DNA of 64,000 nucleotides from Hyaloperonospora brassicae (Eukaryota; Oomycota; Peronosporomycetes; Peronosporales; Peronosporaceae). Of the stretch, positions 33,440 to 45,800 are shown piece after piece; position 1 is the stretch's first letter; every line of letters begins with the position of its first letter. The stretch lies in assembly GCA_947650285.1 (NCBI GenBank), contig CANTFL010001444.1:186001-250000 (forward strand). Direction: 5' to 3'. The notes beneath the pieces are model-generated. The model searched no databases, was not told the DNA's origin, and saw only the letters and a program-made list of their open reading frames with translations. The position numbers and the translations under genes are program-made.

Positions 33440-35000
33440 TTCATTTGTGTATTGCAATTGCACGAGGAATCACGATATCCAGAGGTAACGCTTTACCACC
33501 TCTAGCATATGGAATAGTATTCGATATCGACGTCCAAGGCCATAATCTTATCAAGCAACAGGCCAGAAAGGTTTTACAACGCCACCTATCAAAGCTGTAC
33601 AAGCTGCTGAATAGGTAGTTGATGGCAGGACTGATTTCGAATTTCCTACTTGTTGAGGCGTCGCTCATAGTAATAACCCCGAAAAAGAATTGAGTTGATA
33701 TTCGGTTATGCATTGATTATAAATTCGGCAACAACGAAACGGCCAGTAGGGTACGCAATGCCCTTAGTAGAATATTGTTTGACCGTGCTAGAAAGCTACC
33801 AGTGGTTTCCCTCACTCGACGCGGTCAGTAGATTTTTAGAGGTAATGACGACAGAACGAGCACGACACTTTTCAGCGTTTGTATGTTCGTTTGGACACTT
33901 TGAATGGTTGCACATGCCGTTTGGACTTAAGAAAGCCACCATGTTTTGTCAAAGACTCGTCGACAACGCGCTGTGGCAATATTTTTAGCCGAAAGATGGG
34001 TGGCAAGACTTTGCCATCTAGGTTAAAGTTGCCAAAGATGAAATTGAGAGTGAGCGTGCAACTATAACATCAGGGCTAAACGAGCTGGGCGTTGGTGCAT
34101 TAACGCTAACGAAGCTCGAACTCGACTACCTAGCACTCCGCGAGTCTAAATCGTTGCAAAGTTGTTCAATAACTCGACGAGTAGTATGTTTAGCACGGTC
34201 GAAACCGATAAACCGTCAAATTACCCATTAGTCTATCGCCGATCGTTTGTAAACAAATCATATTTGGGTACAAGAGCTTCGACGACATTTTATTGAAGCT
34301 CTACCTGTTGTCAATGCGCTTCATGAAGTGTCGAATTAGCGCCAGCTTCATCCGGAGCATCTTAGTGCAGCCTTAAGTATACTTAATATCACAAAAAGTA
34401 ACAGCACAAGCCATTGCAACCGAACCGACCAAACTGGTGAAATTAACTGAGTGGCCATTCCTAGCGTCAGAAACGAGTACGCAAGCGTTTCTTGGAGAGA
34501 TTAACCATTTAAGTCGGTTCATCCAGAACTTCGCTGTGCATGGAGCAGAAGTGTATTAACTCCAGGAAGAAAAATTCTTGTTAGAAGCAAACCTGGTCGG
34601 CGCGCGCGCGTCCTTTGGTATGCTGCAACAGCAAATCGTCAAAAATCCAGTCCTGCGTCACTTTATTTACACAGATGACGTCCATGTGATCATTTTTGCT
34701 AATGATTGATCGTTATGCAGTACGTTCATGCAAATTCCCGACGTAATATTGCAACCAGTCCTGTTTTGTGGTCGAATGTGAATGGCTGAAGAGGACATCA
34801 GTTACGACCCTGCGGAGCACGAAGTGCTACCTTTGATTTAGTTGTTTAAGATTACACATAAACTTTTTGCTACGATATTTATCTACATCTACACTCGATT
34901 CTCGATAATGGAATGTCTCTTTAAGTCCAAGGCATTGTACGGAAGAGCTGTCTGCTTCGCGGTATCACTCTGCCCGTATATCTGAAGATCAAGAGAGTGA
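33440..35000 (+). pseudogene. Reverse transcriptase of element C (relic)
   Basis: Resumes element C to the right of B. Recognisable plus-strand text with stops and shifts: NALPPLAYGIVFDIDVQGHN (33490), VDIRLCIDYK, LDAVSRFLEVMTTERARHFS and FVCSFGHFEWLHMPFGLKKA (33820-33960), FLGEINHLSRFIQNFAVHGA (34490), and LRHF with a following acidic block (34660). The polymerase catalytic box is not visible, being lost in decay after about 33990. The order of blocks fits oomycete chromodomain gypsy elements. Confidence 0.65.
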
Positions 35001-35800
35001 GCGAAAACGATGGGAATTTCGCCCAGTTCTTACAAGCTTCCATCACACCATCTATCAGACTCACGAGTCGTAACGGCATATTGCTTCACCGGCCAAACAC
35101 TCAGCAAGTGTCCGACTAATTCCTGATATTCTCTATGCGTGCGTGCCTCCAACGTTTGTTGGCGTTGTACTTTCGTTCGATGGCTCTGCTAAGACAGAAA
35201 AGCACGGAGGTAATAATAGTTCCTCGTTGATTCTGTGTAAATTGCCCGAATGCACCATTGTGAATGCCGCGAGTGCTTACTTGTCGGCAACGACAGTTAA
35301 CCTAGCAGATTATACAGGAATAAATTACGAAACACAAGTGGCCCTTGACAAAAAAGTGCTAGACTTTATTATCGTGGGTGGTCCAGGTTCGCAATCCAGC
35401 AATGCATAGGGGTGATCGCATGCAAGAAAGGTACGTTACAGGTGACGTTAGTGCGTCACAACGAATTTGTCTCCCAGTTCAACTCGGTCCGGTATTTGCA
35501 CGTAATGCGGTGCTACAACGAAGCAGCAGAGACGCTGACCACCGAAGCGCTGGAGACAAAAAAAGGAGACAAGTGGTAAAAGACATCGTACGATTAAGAA
35601 AGATGCAGAAGCTTTACCGCATACAAAAGATGTCGCTTGTTAAGCCTCCCCCGTCGAAAGAAGAAAAAGAGCTACCAACGATGACAGAAACTACGCAGAG
35701 CAAAACTCGACGGGCCCGATTCGCTGATCAACCCATCCGAGAACAACTGTACACCTCAAGCTGCGCGAGAAGACACCGGAACCAGAACGACTGAATGCCA
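35001..35800 (+). pseudogene. RNase H of element C (relic)
   Basis: VVLSFDGSAKTEKHGGNNSS (first catalytic Asp), then SLILCKLPECTIVNAASAYL and ATTVNLADYTGINYETQVAL, then IIVGG. After a frameshift near 35400, text rich in basic residues resembles the tail of this domain and the linker to integrase. This DGSA-type RNase H differs from the Ty3 type in A, B and D and resembles the one in relic G. Confidence 0.65.
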
Positions 35801-36199
35801 GAGTTGTTCGATGAAGCAGACATGCAGGAGGAATTCGAGAAAACCACTCGACGATCCAAGCCTCGACGAGTACTCAAACACTTGGCAGAAGCGCCTAGGC
35901 GCCGAGAACCGCCGAATATTCAAGATATCGATCCGCTTGTAGTACAAGCTGAACGCAGAGAAAGGATCTCGAAATCTCAAGATGAGGAAGAGAAGTCGTC
36001 AACACTCGAGATGTTACTTAGAGGCGATTTTGGCAACTTGACCCATTGACAAGTTAGCTACGCAGGGAAAATCATGGACCGCTTATTACTAATCAAGGAC
36101 GATATACCCTACTACCTAGGACGGCGTCGTGAGGTGAGGGAGTTAACGGACGAAGACCTTAAGTGACGGTTGGGTGTTCCAATGACTCTGATCGATGAG

Positions 36200-36952
36200 A
36201 TTCAGCTAAACGTTATGTCCCTGGGGGGTGGCAGACACGAAGTGATCGTATGCATGTTACACTGAATGAAATCCGTCTTTTGATGGACCGGACTCTATGC
36301 CTATGTAGCGAAACACATACAGGCATGGAAGATTGCAGTACTAGCAAGAGCGCGCCTCTTTTAAAAGAAAACTCGCCGGGGAACGTCGTATCCGACCACC
36401 CTTTCCAGGTGGTGTCAATGCACTTTGTGACTCCTTCACGAACGACCCGACGAGGGAATAGTGCGCGGCTACGATTTCAAAAACCAATTCACGGGATTTG
36501 TGATTGCGATGCCCATGAGTGCTACAGGTTGCGAACGAACTTGAAAACAAATCTACCGTCGTTTTGGAGCTCCTAGCCTCATTCGCCATGATAGAGACCA
36601 GAGGGTCATAAGTTAAGTGTTCCAAACTTTTGGCGAGATAATAGGACCTACATCGCGAGCTACGTTGAGTTACAGACCTCAAGCAAACGTACAGCAAGAA
36701 CGCAGCGTGAAGACGATGTTACACACAGTGCGAGTGTCTGTGGAGGACCCACCTAAAGCAGACTGGGACGACATTTCCGAGCGATTGGTACACGCGACCA
36801 ATAACATCAGAGCCTCGAAGAGGAAGGAGGCCCCCTTCTACCTAGCTCACGGTTGGGACGCGCATTCTACACTGAAGTCCATGACTGAGATGATCCGACG
36901 AACACCGGCTGGGGAAGGCAAATTGATCGACTCAGCAGACCCAGTCATGTGA
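36200..36952 (+). pseudogene. Integrase of element C (relic)
   Basis: Pieces of an integrase in two frames: SPGNVVSDHPFQVVSMHFVT (core entry, the usual catalytic Asp replaced by His), then MFQTFGEIIGPTSRATLSYR, PQANVQQERSVKTMLHTVRV (catalytic Glu region) and DDISERLVHATNNIRASKRK, HGWDAHSTLKSMTEMI. Frame 36617-36952 is open. The catalytic replacement and stops make it inactive. Confidence 0.75.
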
Positions 36953-37440
36953 AGACGAGAAAAAATCGACAACGAGAGATAGCGCTCAGGCTCACGAAGG
37001 AATATTAAGTGCGATCGAAAGCTCGACGAGCAAGTAATAACAATGAGGGACTAAGCTCGGCAGAACGGCGAACCCTCCCACACACAGAGCGATCAGATTA
37101 CGCATAAGAAGCAAGTTAACAAGATGAAGAAGGAGAGTCGCCAGTCTAAAACAGGCTCGAAGAAGGGGGTCAAGTATGGCTGTTCATGGAGAAAGTAAAA
37201 CTTGGTCTGAAGAAGAAGCTAGCTTATTGATGGCATGGGTCGTTCCGCAAAAAGCGACGAGTGGAGAATTTTGCTTTTAAATTGAAGTTACCCAACAGGA
37301 TTATGTATCGATTCAATATTATCGTACATGTGTCACGCTGATTAGAGGTCAGGGACCATGGTATACGTCCTACTAGACTGTTGGTAATTGGACATGCGGA
37401 GGTTGACCGTTTCGACATTGATTAATAACTCATACCAAAA

Positions 37441-37686
37441 GATAGTTGGAAGCCAGATGAAGCGAGCGGGGGATACGAAGTAGAAGCGATCGTATATGAT
37501 AATTTAACAATCTCGACGAGCATCGGCAGGACTAGGCGACGGTTCTTGGTGAAGTGGAAGGGATATTACATACCGACATGGGAGCCGTTATCCAACCTGT
37601 CATGCGGAGGTCTGCTATACGAATACCTACGGCAGAAAAAGCAAGAGAATCGGTTAAGGGTGAAGCGAGTGAAATATCGATATTAG
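37441..37686 (+). pseudogene. Chromodomain of element C
   Basis: An open frame of about 80 codons without its own ATG, ending at TAG. DSWKPDEASGGYEVEAIVYD leads into RRRFLVKWKGYYIPTWEPLS, a clear chromodomain signature (hydrophobic aromatic cage positions Y, W, W), then CGGLLYEYLRQKKQ. It is the C-terminal domain of integrase in chromoviruses, thought to steer integration to methylated histone H3. Here it is the best preserved part of element C. Confidence 0.75.
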
Positions 37687-37819
37687 CCGCGCATCTCGGT
37701 CATTAATACCCGTATCTCTGTGATGACGAGTAGACAGAGATGAAGACGTAAGCGAATGCGTCCATATTGCACGAGGTACAAAATAAAAAGCGAATGATTA
37801 CTAAAATAGGTTGCCTAAT

Positions 37820-37925
37820 TAATCGACGAGTCAAGAACTCGACGAGTCAAAAGTCGACTAGAGAAGACTCGACGAGCCAAGACTTGCGAGGGGAGACTCG
37901 ACGAGCAAAGACTCGGGAAGACGAG
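37820..37925 (+). repeat. 15-bp tandem repeats, right end of element C
   Basis: Units such as CGAGCCAAGACTTGCGA and CGAGTCAAAAGTCGA, about seven copies of roughly 15 bp, matching the array at 20846-20953. Confidence 0.6.
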
Positions 37926-38793
37926 CTACCGGCCATAATAACTACGTAAATTAGATGTCGGCGACACTATCGACAGACTCGTTGGCTCGCGAAGTTGAAT
38001 CCTAGGCGACCGAGGAGGCAAAAATCTACGTGTGGCGACGATTCTCAGGAATGGATACAACAGAGCTAACATTAGGAGGAGTGGATTTGTTGGGATCGAC
38101 GTCCTCGACAATACGAGACACTACATCGCTCGTTTCAGCTCCCGCCGGCACAAAATGTGGGAACTCAGGATGACGAGGGCGGAAGCAAGTGCTGTAAGGG
38201 TGCTCTGCCGGCTGAGTAAATTACTAAACACGCCATGGCTCCGATGCACTCAACGCACCGAGCTCGGCAAACCCGTCAGGACTGGAAGGAATTCAAGAGT
38301 GGCTCACGACTGGGTAGTGGGTCAGAAGGTTAAAAATAGAGATCGGGATCGAGCGCTGGAGCCGGGTCGTCAGGCATCCGCACAAAGACAGCGTCGTCCA
38401 AGAAACGGTTAAGAGGCTTTACATCCAACAGGACGGGGTATTCACGACGCTTGCGAGCAGCGGAGTAGTCCGACTAAAGCGTGAAAAGAGTTATTACATC
38501 AAAAGCCGACCGGGTAGAGTCAAAGTCCGGGTTCATTCCCACCAGGACGCTAGTCTCGACGAGCCAATGGTTAGTCTCCCAACACGGCAACGTACACCTT
38601 CGACCACGAATAAACGTGGTCATCACCGTCGAATTCATGACCGAACCCGCGGAATCGAACCCTGGCGTAACCAACAGCGTCCAGCATAATGTTGGTCCGT
38701 AGATACTTTTTTAAAGACGCGAATCTGACCCGAGCATCACGAAGGCTAGCAGCTGCCACAAACATTGGAGTCAGGGAACAAACCGATAGTCAC
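37926..38793. other. Unassigned sequence between elements C and E
   Basis: Probably the rest of the right LTR of C and more of relic E. On the plus strand a 126-codon open stretch (38032-38412) has no recognisable domain. No gene is called. Confidence 0.3.
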
Positions 38794-39445
38794 CTAACAG
38801 GGATGAGACGGGCTGAACACGTCCATCATCGCGCGAAGATCATCCTCTGACACGGGAGCAGACGCGATGAGAGGTCGGCCACGGATATTCTCCGTGCGGG
38901 GAGGCGACAGAGCGCAAATAATTTGGGACCAACCTCGAGCCAATCCGGGGTGATAGAATGTGATATTCACCCTTTGCCGCATTGATGGGGTATGACGAGA
39001 ATCACGTGCCATAGGTTTGCCCGCGCGGGTGCGAAGAATCGACAGGGTCACACACAACGAAGGAGTCAGCTCCAACACCACAGATGCGGAGACGACAAGG
39101 GCGACAGCGGTCTCAGACGTTTTAATAGCCATAGACCAAGCAATATTGAATCGACAAGTCGCCACCGTCCGATATGCATCTTGAAATACAGGAGACCTAG
39201 TTTCCGGTGGAGGTGCCTTCCGGTAAAGTTTGGCGGGCATGGACGCGGACGGACGACCCGACTTGTGTTTCTCCATCGACGTCGCAAAATACGAAGTGGT
39301 GTCAACCAAGCTCGGCGGCGATGAGGTGGCAGGAATGGCAGACGACACTGGAGACGACGGAAGAACCGAGACAACCACAGTCGGAGACGCAGGATCCAAC
39401 GTCAACAAGGTCGAAGTAGCCGCTGACGAGCACGCTCTTACCAGA
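38794..39445 (-). other. 5' internal part of relic element E (gag-like, unassigned)
   Basis: Directly inside the diverged LTR at 39446-39891 the minus strand is open to 38794 as part of a 271-codon frame that begins in the LTR itself. Its composition (Ser, Thr, Pro, Val-rich, then basic) resembles a leader or gag N-terminus, but no domain is recognisable. A possible primer-binding site TGGTAAGAGC starts at 39444 on the minus strand. Since the frame begins within an LTR, I do not read it as a host gene. Confidence 0.35.
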
Positions 39446-39891
39446 TGACTGGTAAGGCCTTGTGTTGACTGAAAGACAAGGCTGTTTACTTCCGACGTCA
39501 CGTATAATTGGCGTGCGGAAGTGCAGCAAAGAAAGCAGAACTGCAAGGCTCTGTTCAAGAGGAAAAGTATAACGGTATTTACTTCAGTTCTGTTCCTTAA
39601 ATACATCATCTTTGTCTTGATCTAACCATATTGAACGACAATCTCCTATATGGGTTTAATGCTCCCCAACCATTGCGCGCGTCCAGCAGCGATTAGTGGT
39701 TCATCTGATTGATGCATCGTTTCAATGAACCATTAAGTGGAGCAACCAAAAAAAGGACGCGACCCTTAAGGGTAACATTTCGTCAATATTACCTCTTGTC
39801 GAGTGATGTCGATCGAATATTATCAAAATAGATAGAATTAAAAACTGATACATTCGTACCAATTTTTATGTAACGGGATCACCCTGTTACT
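39446..39891 (-). repeat. Diverged LTR related to elements A and B (element E)
   Basis: 446-bp segment whose right end (GTAACGGG, 4-base loop, CCC-T-GTTAC, 39870-39890) matches the terminal hairpin of the A/B LTR. Its middle shares CATTGCGCGCGTC and a GCGATTRGTGG block. The left end TGACTGGT gives a TG start. The orientation is that of A. It keeps hairpins at the corresponding positions with different sequence (39697-39704 with 39725-39732). No partner LTR was found. Confidence 0.6.
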
Positions 39892-42800
39892 CTGATCTTG
39901 CTACCGATGATTTAGAAACCTTGAGCGACTGGCTTAGAGCTTCTGCTAACGTCTTTTTGGTAATCACATGCACGCACTAGAGCTTCACTTCACTCAGCGC
40001 ACGCTCAATGCCACGAGCAGGAGCGGCCGAGCTGTCAGTCTGGAGAATTCCTCGCTGTCTTGATATTCGCCAAAGCGCCATGGGCCCAGAGCTCTGTATT
40101 CTCAGCACACAGTTCATTATACCAGAAGTATAAAAACCGCCTACTGACGTCAGAAAAACCAGCCTTTCCTTGGGTTTTCACAATTTAGATCGCCTAGACA
40201 CCTACATGATAAGCATATAAGTGTACAAATTTTACACAAATTGTCACGAGCTGTATCTTAATCAAAGCTCTCCGGAGGTAGGAGATTTCATGGTTTGGAT
40301 TATATTATTGTTGAAACTGGAGAGAATTGGTTAATGTACCAATATCGTGCTAATGCGGTAGTTGTTATCTTATGTGACACAAGAAGAAGTATACGCGAGA
40401 TACTACATGTATTAAATCGGTCTTATATATTAGAGTTAAAAAAGAGGAAATATGCTTTCCATATCTCCCTCGTACGGATCCCCAATTGGTGTGTTTTCTA
40501 ACCAAAAATATACCAGCCAATAACAATGTATCATTTTAAATGCGTGCAATGAGTGGTACAATGCGACATTGTTTATGTTGTTATTTCTTAAAGCCCACGT
40601 AACGTTCATTTGACTGCATTCCCATAAATCAATTTTATTGACTACAGTTTTATTTGCTCCTTTTGAGCATTTTTGACGTTGAACTAAGTATGTTCAATAT
40701 AATCTCATGCGGGTACTCAATATTTTGTGGCCCCTGTCTACTCTATACATGTAAAGTAGCCTATAATGTGATCAGAATAAGCTCGTGTTCCTCATAGCCT
40801 GGTTGCGCTTTGTAGTATTTCTTACGCTCACGTACTTATCCATCGTTAAGGTGATATATGAGGACCGTATGCGTGCTACGCAGCATAATTTTTACAATTT
40901 GTGCACACTCACGTGGAGACGGTCAAAGAAATGGCCTCTTTTAGGATAGTGTAGCTATCAATGCCATTTTGTTTTCCTTCTAAAAGGCGGAGAATATGCC
41001 ACTATAGATTCATTTTATACTGCATGCACTTATCGCGGCTAGTAAGGGTATACCTTCCTATATACAAAATTTTTTTAAAATTCAGAGACATGTAAGAAAA
41101 AAATGCTTAAAGGTTGCGGAGTTCTAAGGGAAGAGCAATACATGTTACAATTTGCGGGACGGCGTCCGAGCGTCAACTTTAAAATCAATAAGCGTAATAA
41201 TAAAATTTTAAGGGAATGAAATAAGCTGTCTTGTTGATATCATTTGTCGAATGAGTCGATATGTATAAACACTTTGCCATGTGATGCGATATAGGTTTTT
41301 CGGGTATGCTTACCTTGGATACAAGTGCGGAGGTATACGCTTCACGGTTCACTGTACGGTTGATACGCTTTCATGACGTATGACATCGTCAAACGCAGCT
41401 TTATTGATCGTTAAAGGCGCTGCATAACAAATTAAGCCCCAGATTGAACATCTAAGAGTAAATAAGGCTTAACATTGATGCACGCGATCACGGAATAGCT
41501 GTGCGATCAATTGGAATCAGTACCGAAAGTGTATGCATTTACAAAAAAAGATAATTGTATTTACTTAAAATATCGCATGTGGTCAACATAAGCTCACCTG
41601 GTTTGCCTAAAATAAAGACTTTTAGCCGATCTGTCTACTTGGCAAAGCAATATTTAATGTGCTGAATGCACTAAAATAATTTATTTACGTGGCAAAGCCG
41701 AATACTTTTATCTCACGACAAGCGTATGTAAACTTAAGATCATATAGTCTGCGTTTAGGACAAAACTGCGAATATCCATTGTTTATAATCGCCCTTATGT
41801 TGAACGCAAGAGACCTCACCAATACGGCAACAAACAATTTCCATGGTTCAAGAGCTAAAGAATATCCTACGCCGCGCTTGTATGCGTCATAACTCAACAA
41901 TGATTTTGTACTTCATTGTTCTAAAAGAAACGCCGGCTGCTAAAAAGGACCAGGGAAGCAGGTTTAGATTTGTTGATGAGCAGGAAGAGCAAACATTAGT
42001 TGTCAGAAAAGAATCCCTTGACGCTTACAAAACGTCAAGGAACGTTTTAGGCCTCTTAGCCAGAATTTCATCGACTCAAAATCACTTCAACTTGCTATAC
42101 ACTCACGATAATCCCCTTATTCTATTTTCGGTAGAAGTAGAAAGACAAATTACTTCGTGTCCTACTTGACTTATTGGTTTCGTGCATCAAACTAAAAACC
42201 AGTGATGAATATATCGAACACTCGAATTTTGTAAACGCGAGAAATTTTCCAACGACGATGACGTCCGCCTTTCAATAAAATTATGAATTACTCAAGAAGT
42301 GTATTGAAACTCATCTAGGCTTTAATATACGTATTAGGATGAACCATTTTATTGTCATCTTAAAAATAACCGTTTTGAAAGCTTTGCGTCATGAAAAATC
42401 CGACGGCGTCTATCCGTGAAGAATGATACCGCTTGTGAATCAAATTGCCATTTGGTATTGTTACAAATTCGATCAAGAGGTAATCAATGGATCAAACAAT
42501 ACTTTAAACATACAATTATCAAGATATGCCGCCGCACCCAAGCTATTTGTTTGCCATCACTCGCACTAGCTTCCCTTCTCTGTCACATTTATTGGATAAT
42601 TTTCGTCATTTTTCTGACCTTTCAATACGGCTACGATGGCACGCTTTTTGCATATCAGTAAATGCAAGATTCTTCATCTATTGTGGAAGCTTGGTAGATC
42701 TCTTTGGATGTTCTTTTTAGCATCAAAAAAACATTGACACCATTACTCCAAGAACATCGTACTATACGTCGCGACCGTCAGCATTGTGGATTCCGGTATT

Positions 42801-45800
42801 CAGCATAATATTACTAAAGATTGCCAATGCGTATGTACATGGAAGTGCATTGAATTCGCTAGCGGAACAATCAGTTGCACGATCGCATGTGAGTTGAGTA
42901 TATCAATGTTATGAAAACTATAAGGATAGATGTCGGTGGCTGTCGGAAATTTTACAAAGGGTTTAAAACTTTCACCGTTTAGTACCTCGAGAGCACAAAA
43001 ACGATAAAGATAGACAAGGAGACAGTTATTAATTTAATATTATCCTAATATCTAACGGCGACAATCGTTAATCCTGGATCGACTCAATATATTATTGTAT
43101 ACATCGCAATCTATATGCGCTACATACTTTCGTTCGAAGATCTTTTGAGTTTAACTGAAAGCACAAAATTGTTTTATAATCACACGAAGACAATGAATTG
43201 TTTGGTGACTTAAAAATAGACGTGCGCACTTATTCAATTAGTCTGTTCAAGCCACTACATTTATATTGTAAATATAAATTTTATAATTGATACAGCCCTA
43301 AAACATCATGCCAAATTCGCGAAGCGACAAAATATAAAAGATTATAGTGGATCGCAGATAGTTATCGATGCGGTCAACATCACTCGTGTAACTACATCGA
43401 ATGAATGGAGAGCATAACAATGAATTCCACAACAACATCCTGATTGGTAATCAAAATTGATTTGATAGTAGCCGAAGGACTTTAAAGCGTTTGTACCGCC
43501 TGTTTACCATGAATTGCTTTGTTGACAAGCGTGTTGTATATTCTTTGAATTTTCTAATATTTGCTTCAAGGTAATCTAATAGTACAATATCATAACATTT
43601 AGGGTGATAAGAATCCTATTTGCAGTGCATCATTGTCGTCCATAAAGCAGTGTATCGCAAATCCATGGTCTACATGGGCTTCGACGTAAATATACTAAGG
43701 TCAGCTAATGAAACATAATTATCACACTTTGTTTAACATGGTCTTTGTTTAAAGGTCGCTATTGGCATAATAATCACATAGAGATTTACAAACTAAACAT
43801 ATCAGGGTTTATTACATCTTTTATGTTCAAATATACCCACATTCCTGCTCAATTTTTCAATAGTCTGGTTGGTATAATAAAATATATCCAGGTAATGGGT
43901 CGAAGTTACAAACCTCATCTTTATGAAAGACAACGGCTTAAAGGTAAATTTAAATTCGCAGTAGCATAGATAACGTATGGTGATGTTCTTCAAAACCATT
44001 GCGCAATAGAAGTATCATTTTCTCAAGACATCATTGGTAGATCTAGAGTGCGCCTGACTTTATGAAAAGCTCACAACTTTCGTCGAGACTGACAGACAAC
44101 TAATTTTTTGCAATATGCAAATTATATACGGATTATACATCTAGCAATTTCTTGTCATAACTAATGCACTTTTTGTTGTTTCGAATCGGGCCGCTTGCGT
44201 ACTAAAAAAAGCCGGGCACCCGTTATAGCGACGACTAGATTAGCTTACCATCCTATGCTAGATTGTAGATTCGGTGGCGTGGCCCGCATTTAGAATGAAA
44301 AGTTGCAGTTGACAGCGCGTTAAGGTCCCAAAAAGATGTTAATGTTGTCTGAACTAAGATATGCACATACAGATAGACCTCACTTTGTTATGAATGGGAA
44401 AAATATGCTACTCTTTACCTTTAAAGGCTAGTTTTTAATATAAGGTTCATGGAAAAAACATATAATACACGATTCTTTGCAAAACATAGTGCGCTAGCCT
44501 ACAGAATGAGGTAGGCAGTTTATTGAACAGCAGTCAAGATGAATAAGACAGTTAATTGTAACTATCCTGCTCCAAAGTTATAGGCGGAAATGATTCATTG
44601 AAGCGGACCATCTCCAGAGCTCCTTTATCAGCATCAGTAAATACTGACCTTCTTTAACATAGGTCCAACAAATTCTTTGGTTCTATACGGGATTTATGCG
44701 GCAGTCATGCGTGTCTATCTTTGGACACACAGGACCCGCACTATAAGCGCTAACAGCGCACTCAAAAACAAAAAGGAACAACAAAGGAAGTATCTTAGGC
44801 ACAAAAAATTATAAATGTCCAGACTATGGTAATCAATTTGCTAAAGGAGCGTTCGACACGGAGTCGAAATTGCGATACTACAAACAAAACGTCGATATCT
44901 TTAAGCCGAGCATATAAATCATGTTAAGCAAGTACCGAGACGCGGAACAAAGGCATATATGTGAGGCGGAATATTTGTCAAGCGAACGAATGAAAGTTCA
45001 ACCTTGTACAGGTACGAAACGCTCGTAGCTTGCATTAGAAGCTCCAATCAGATCGGATGAATCAGCATAAGCGTCTAGGGCTCAGTAGAGGCCAAACTGA
45101 CGGTTGAAGGAAAGGCCAAGATATAATTTTGTACAGTAAAAAAGATGAATATAAGTATACAGAAATATATGCATAAGCGCTAGTTCAATACAGTGGAGGC
45201 GAAGCAAGGATTCACGGTTTATTCTGCAACAACTTCGGCTCGAAGAAAGTTAAACAACATTTTAAAAAATATCAAGTACAAAAATTGCACTTACATGAAA
45301 GACACGCCGCAACGACGGAACATAATGAGGCGAAAATAAGTTTGGCAGCAAATTGTATAATTTTGGGAGCTCAAGAAAGTTAGATGAATATAGCTGACCA
45401 AAGTGGATGAAGATAATTTGCTCGCTGTCAAGCGAGGGCACGGATGGAACGTTTATTGGATAATATCGTCAGGTATTTATTGGGGTCATGTTGACAATAG
45501 CAGGATAAATCTATTAAGTACCACGAGTCTAGAGATTATTTTTTACCTTTCACGCTAAAATAATCACTTTACAAGTTAAATCCTTCAAAGAATCTTGTCT
45601 GTCTTACCCAAATCAGATTCTAATTGTGTGTTTTAGATGGATGTGTAATAGCGCAATTTTCGTAGCATTAACCAAAATCAAGAACCTAGACTTACGCAAA
45701 TCCGAGTAAATAAATATCGCAGATTGATACCATGGGATATCCACAATTTTCTATTAATGAGAACTCAAACTTTGCAAATTGCACTTTAAATGGAGTACAT

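Larger units (their letters stand above)
20750..37950 (+). mobile_element. Element C: old chromodomain gypsy, split by element B
   Basis: Plus-strand order gag (about 21.9-23.95 kb), protease (24.2-24.75 kb), then element B, then RT (33.44-34.8 kb), RNase H (35.1-35.8 kb), integrase (36.2-36.95 kb) and chromodomain (37.44-37.69 kb). Arrays of a 15-bp repeat lie at each end (20846-20953 and 37820-37925). Without B it would be about 9.2 kb. All parts are decayed by many stops and frame changes, so it is clearly older than B. Exact LTR limits are not visible to me; the ends given are approximate. Confidence 0.75.

Noticed and set aside
38630..38680. Possible tRNA T-arm (GGTTCGATTCC on the minus strand)
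   Set aside because: The flanking bases do not pair into a 5-bp stem and no acceptor or anticodon arm could be found.
38794..39609. 271-codon minus-strand frame as a host gene
   Set aside because: It begins inside a recognisable LTR and has no domain; it is more likely element E leader or gag.
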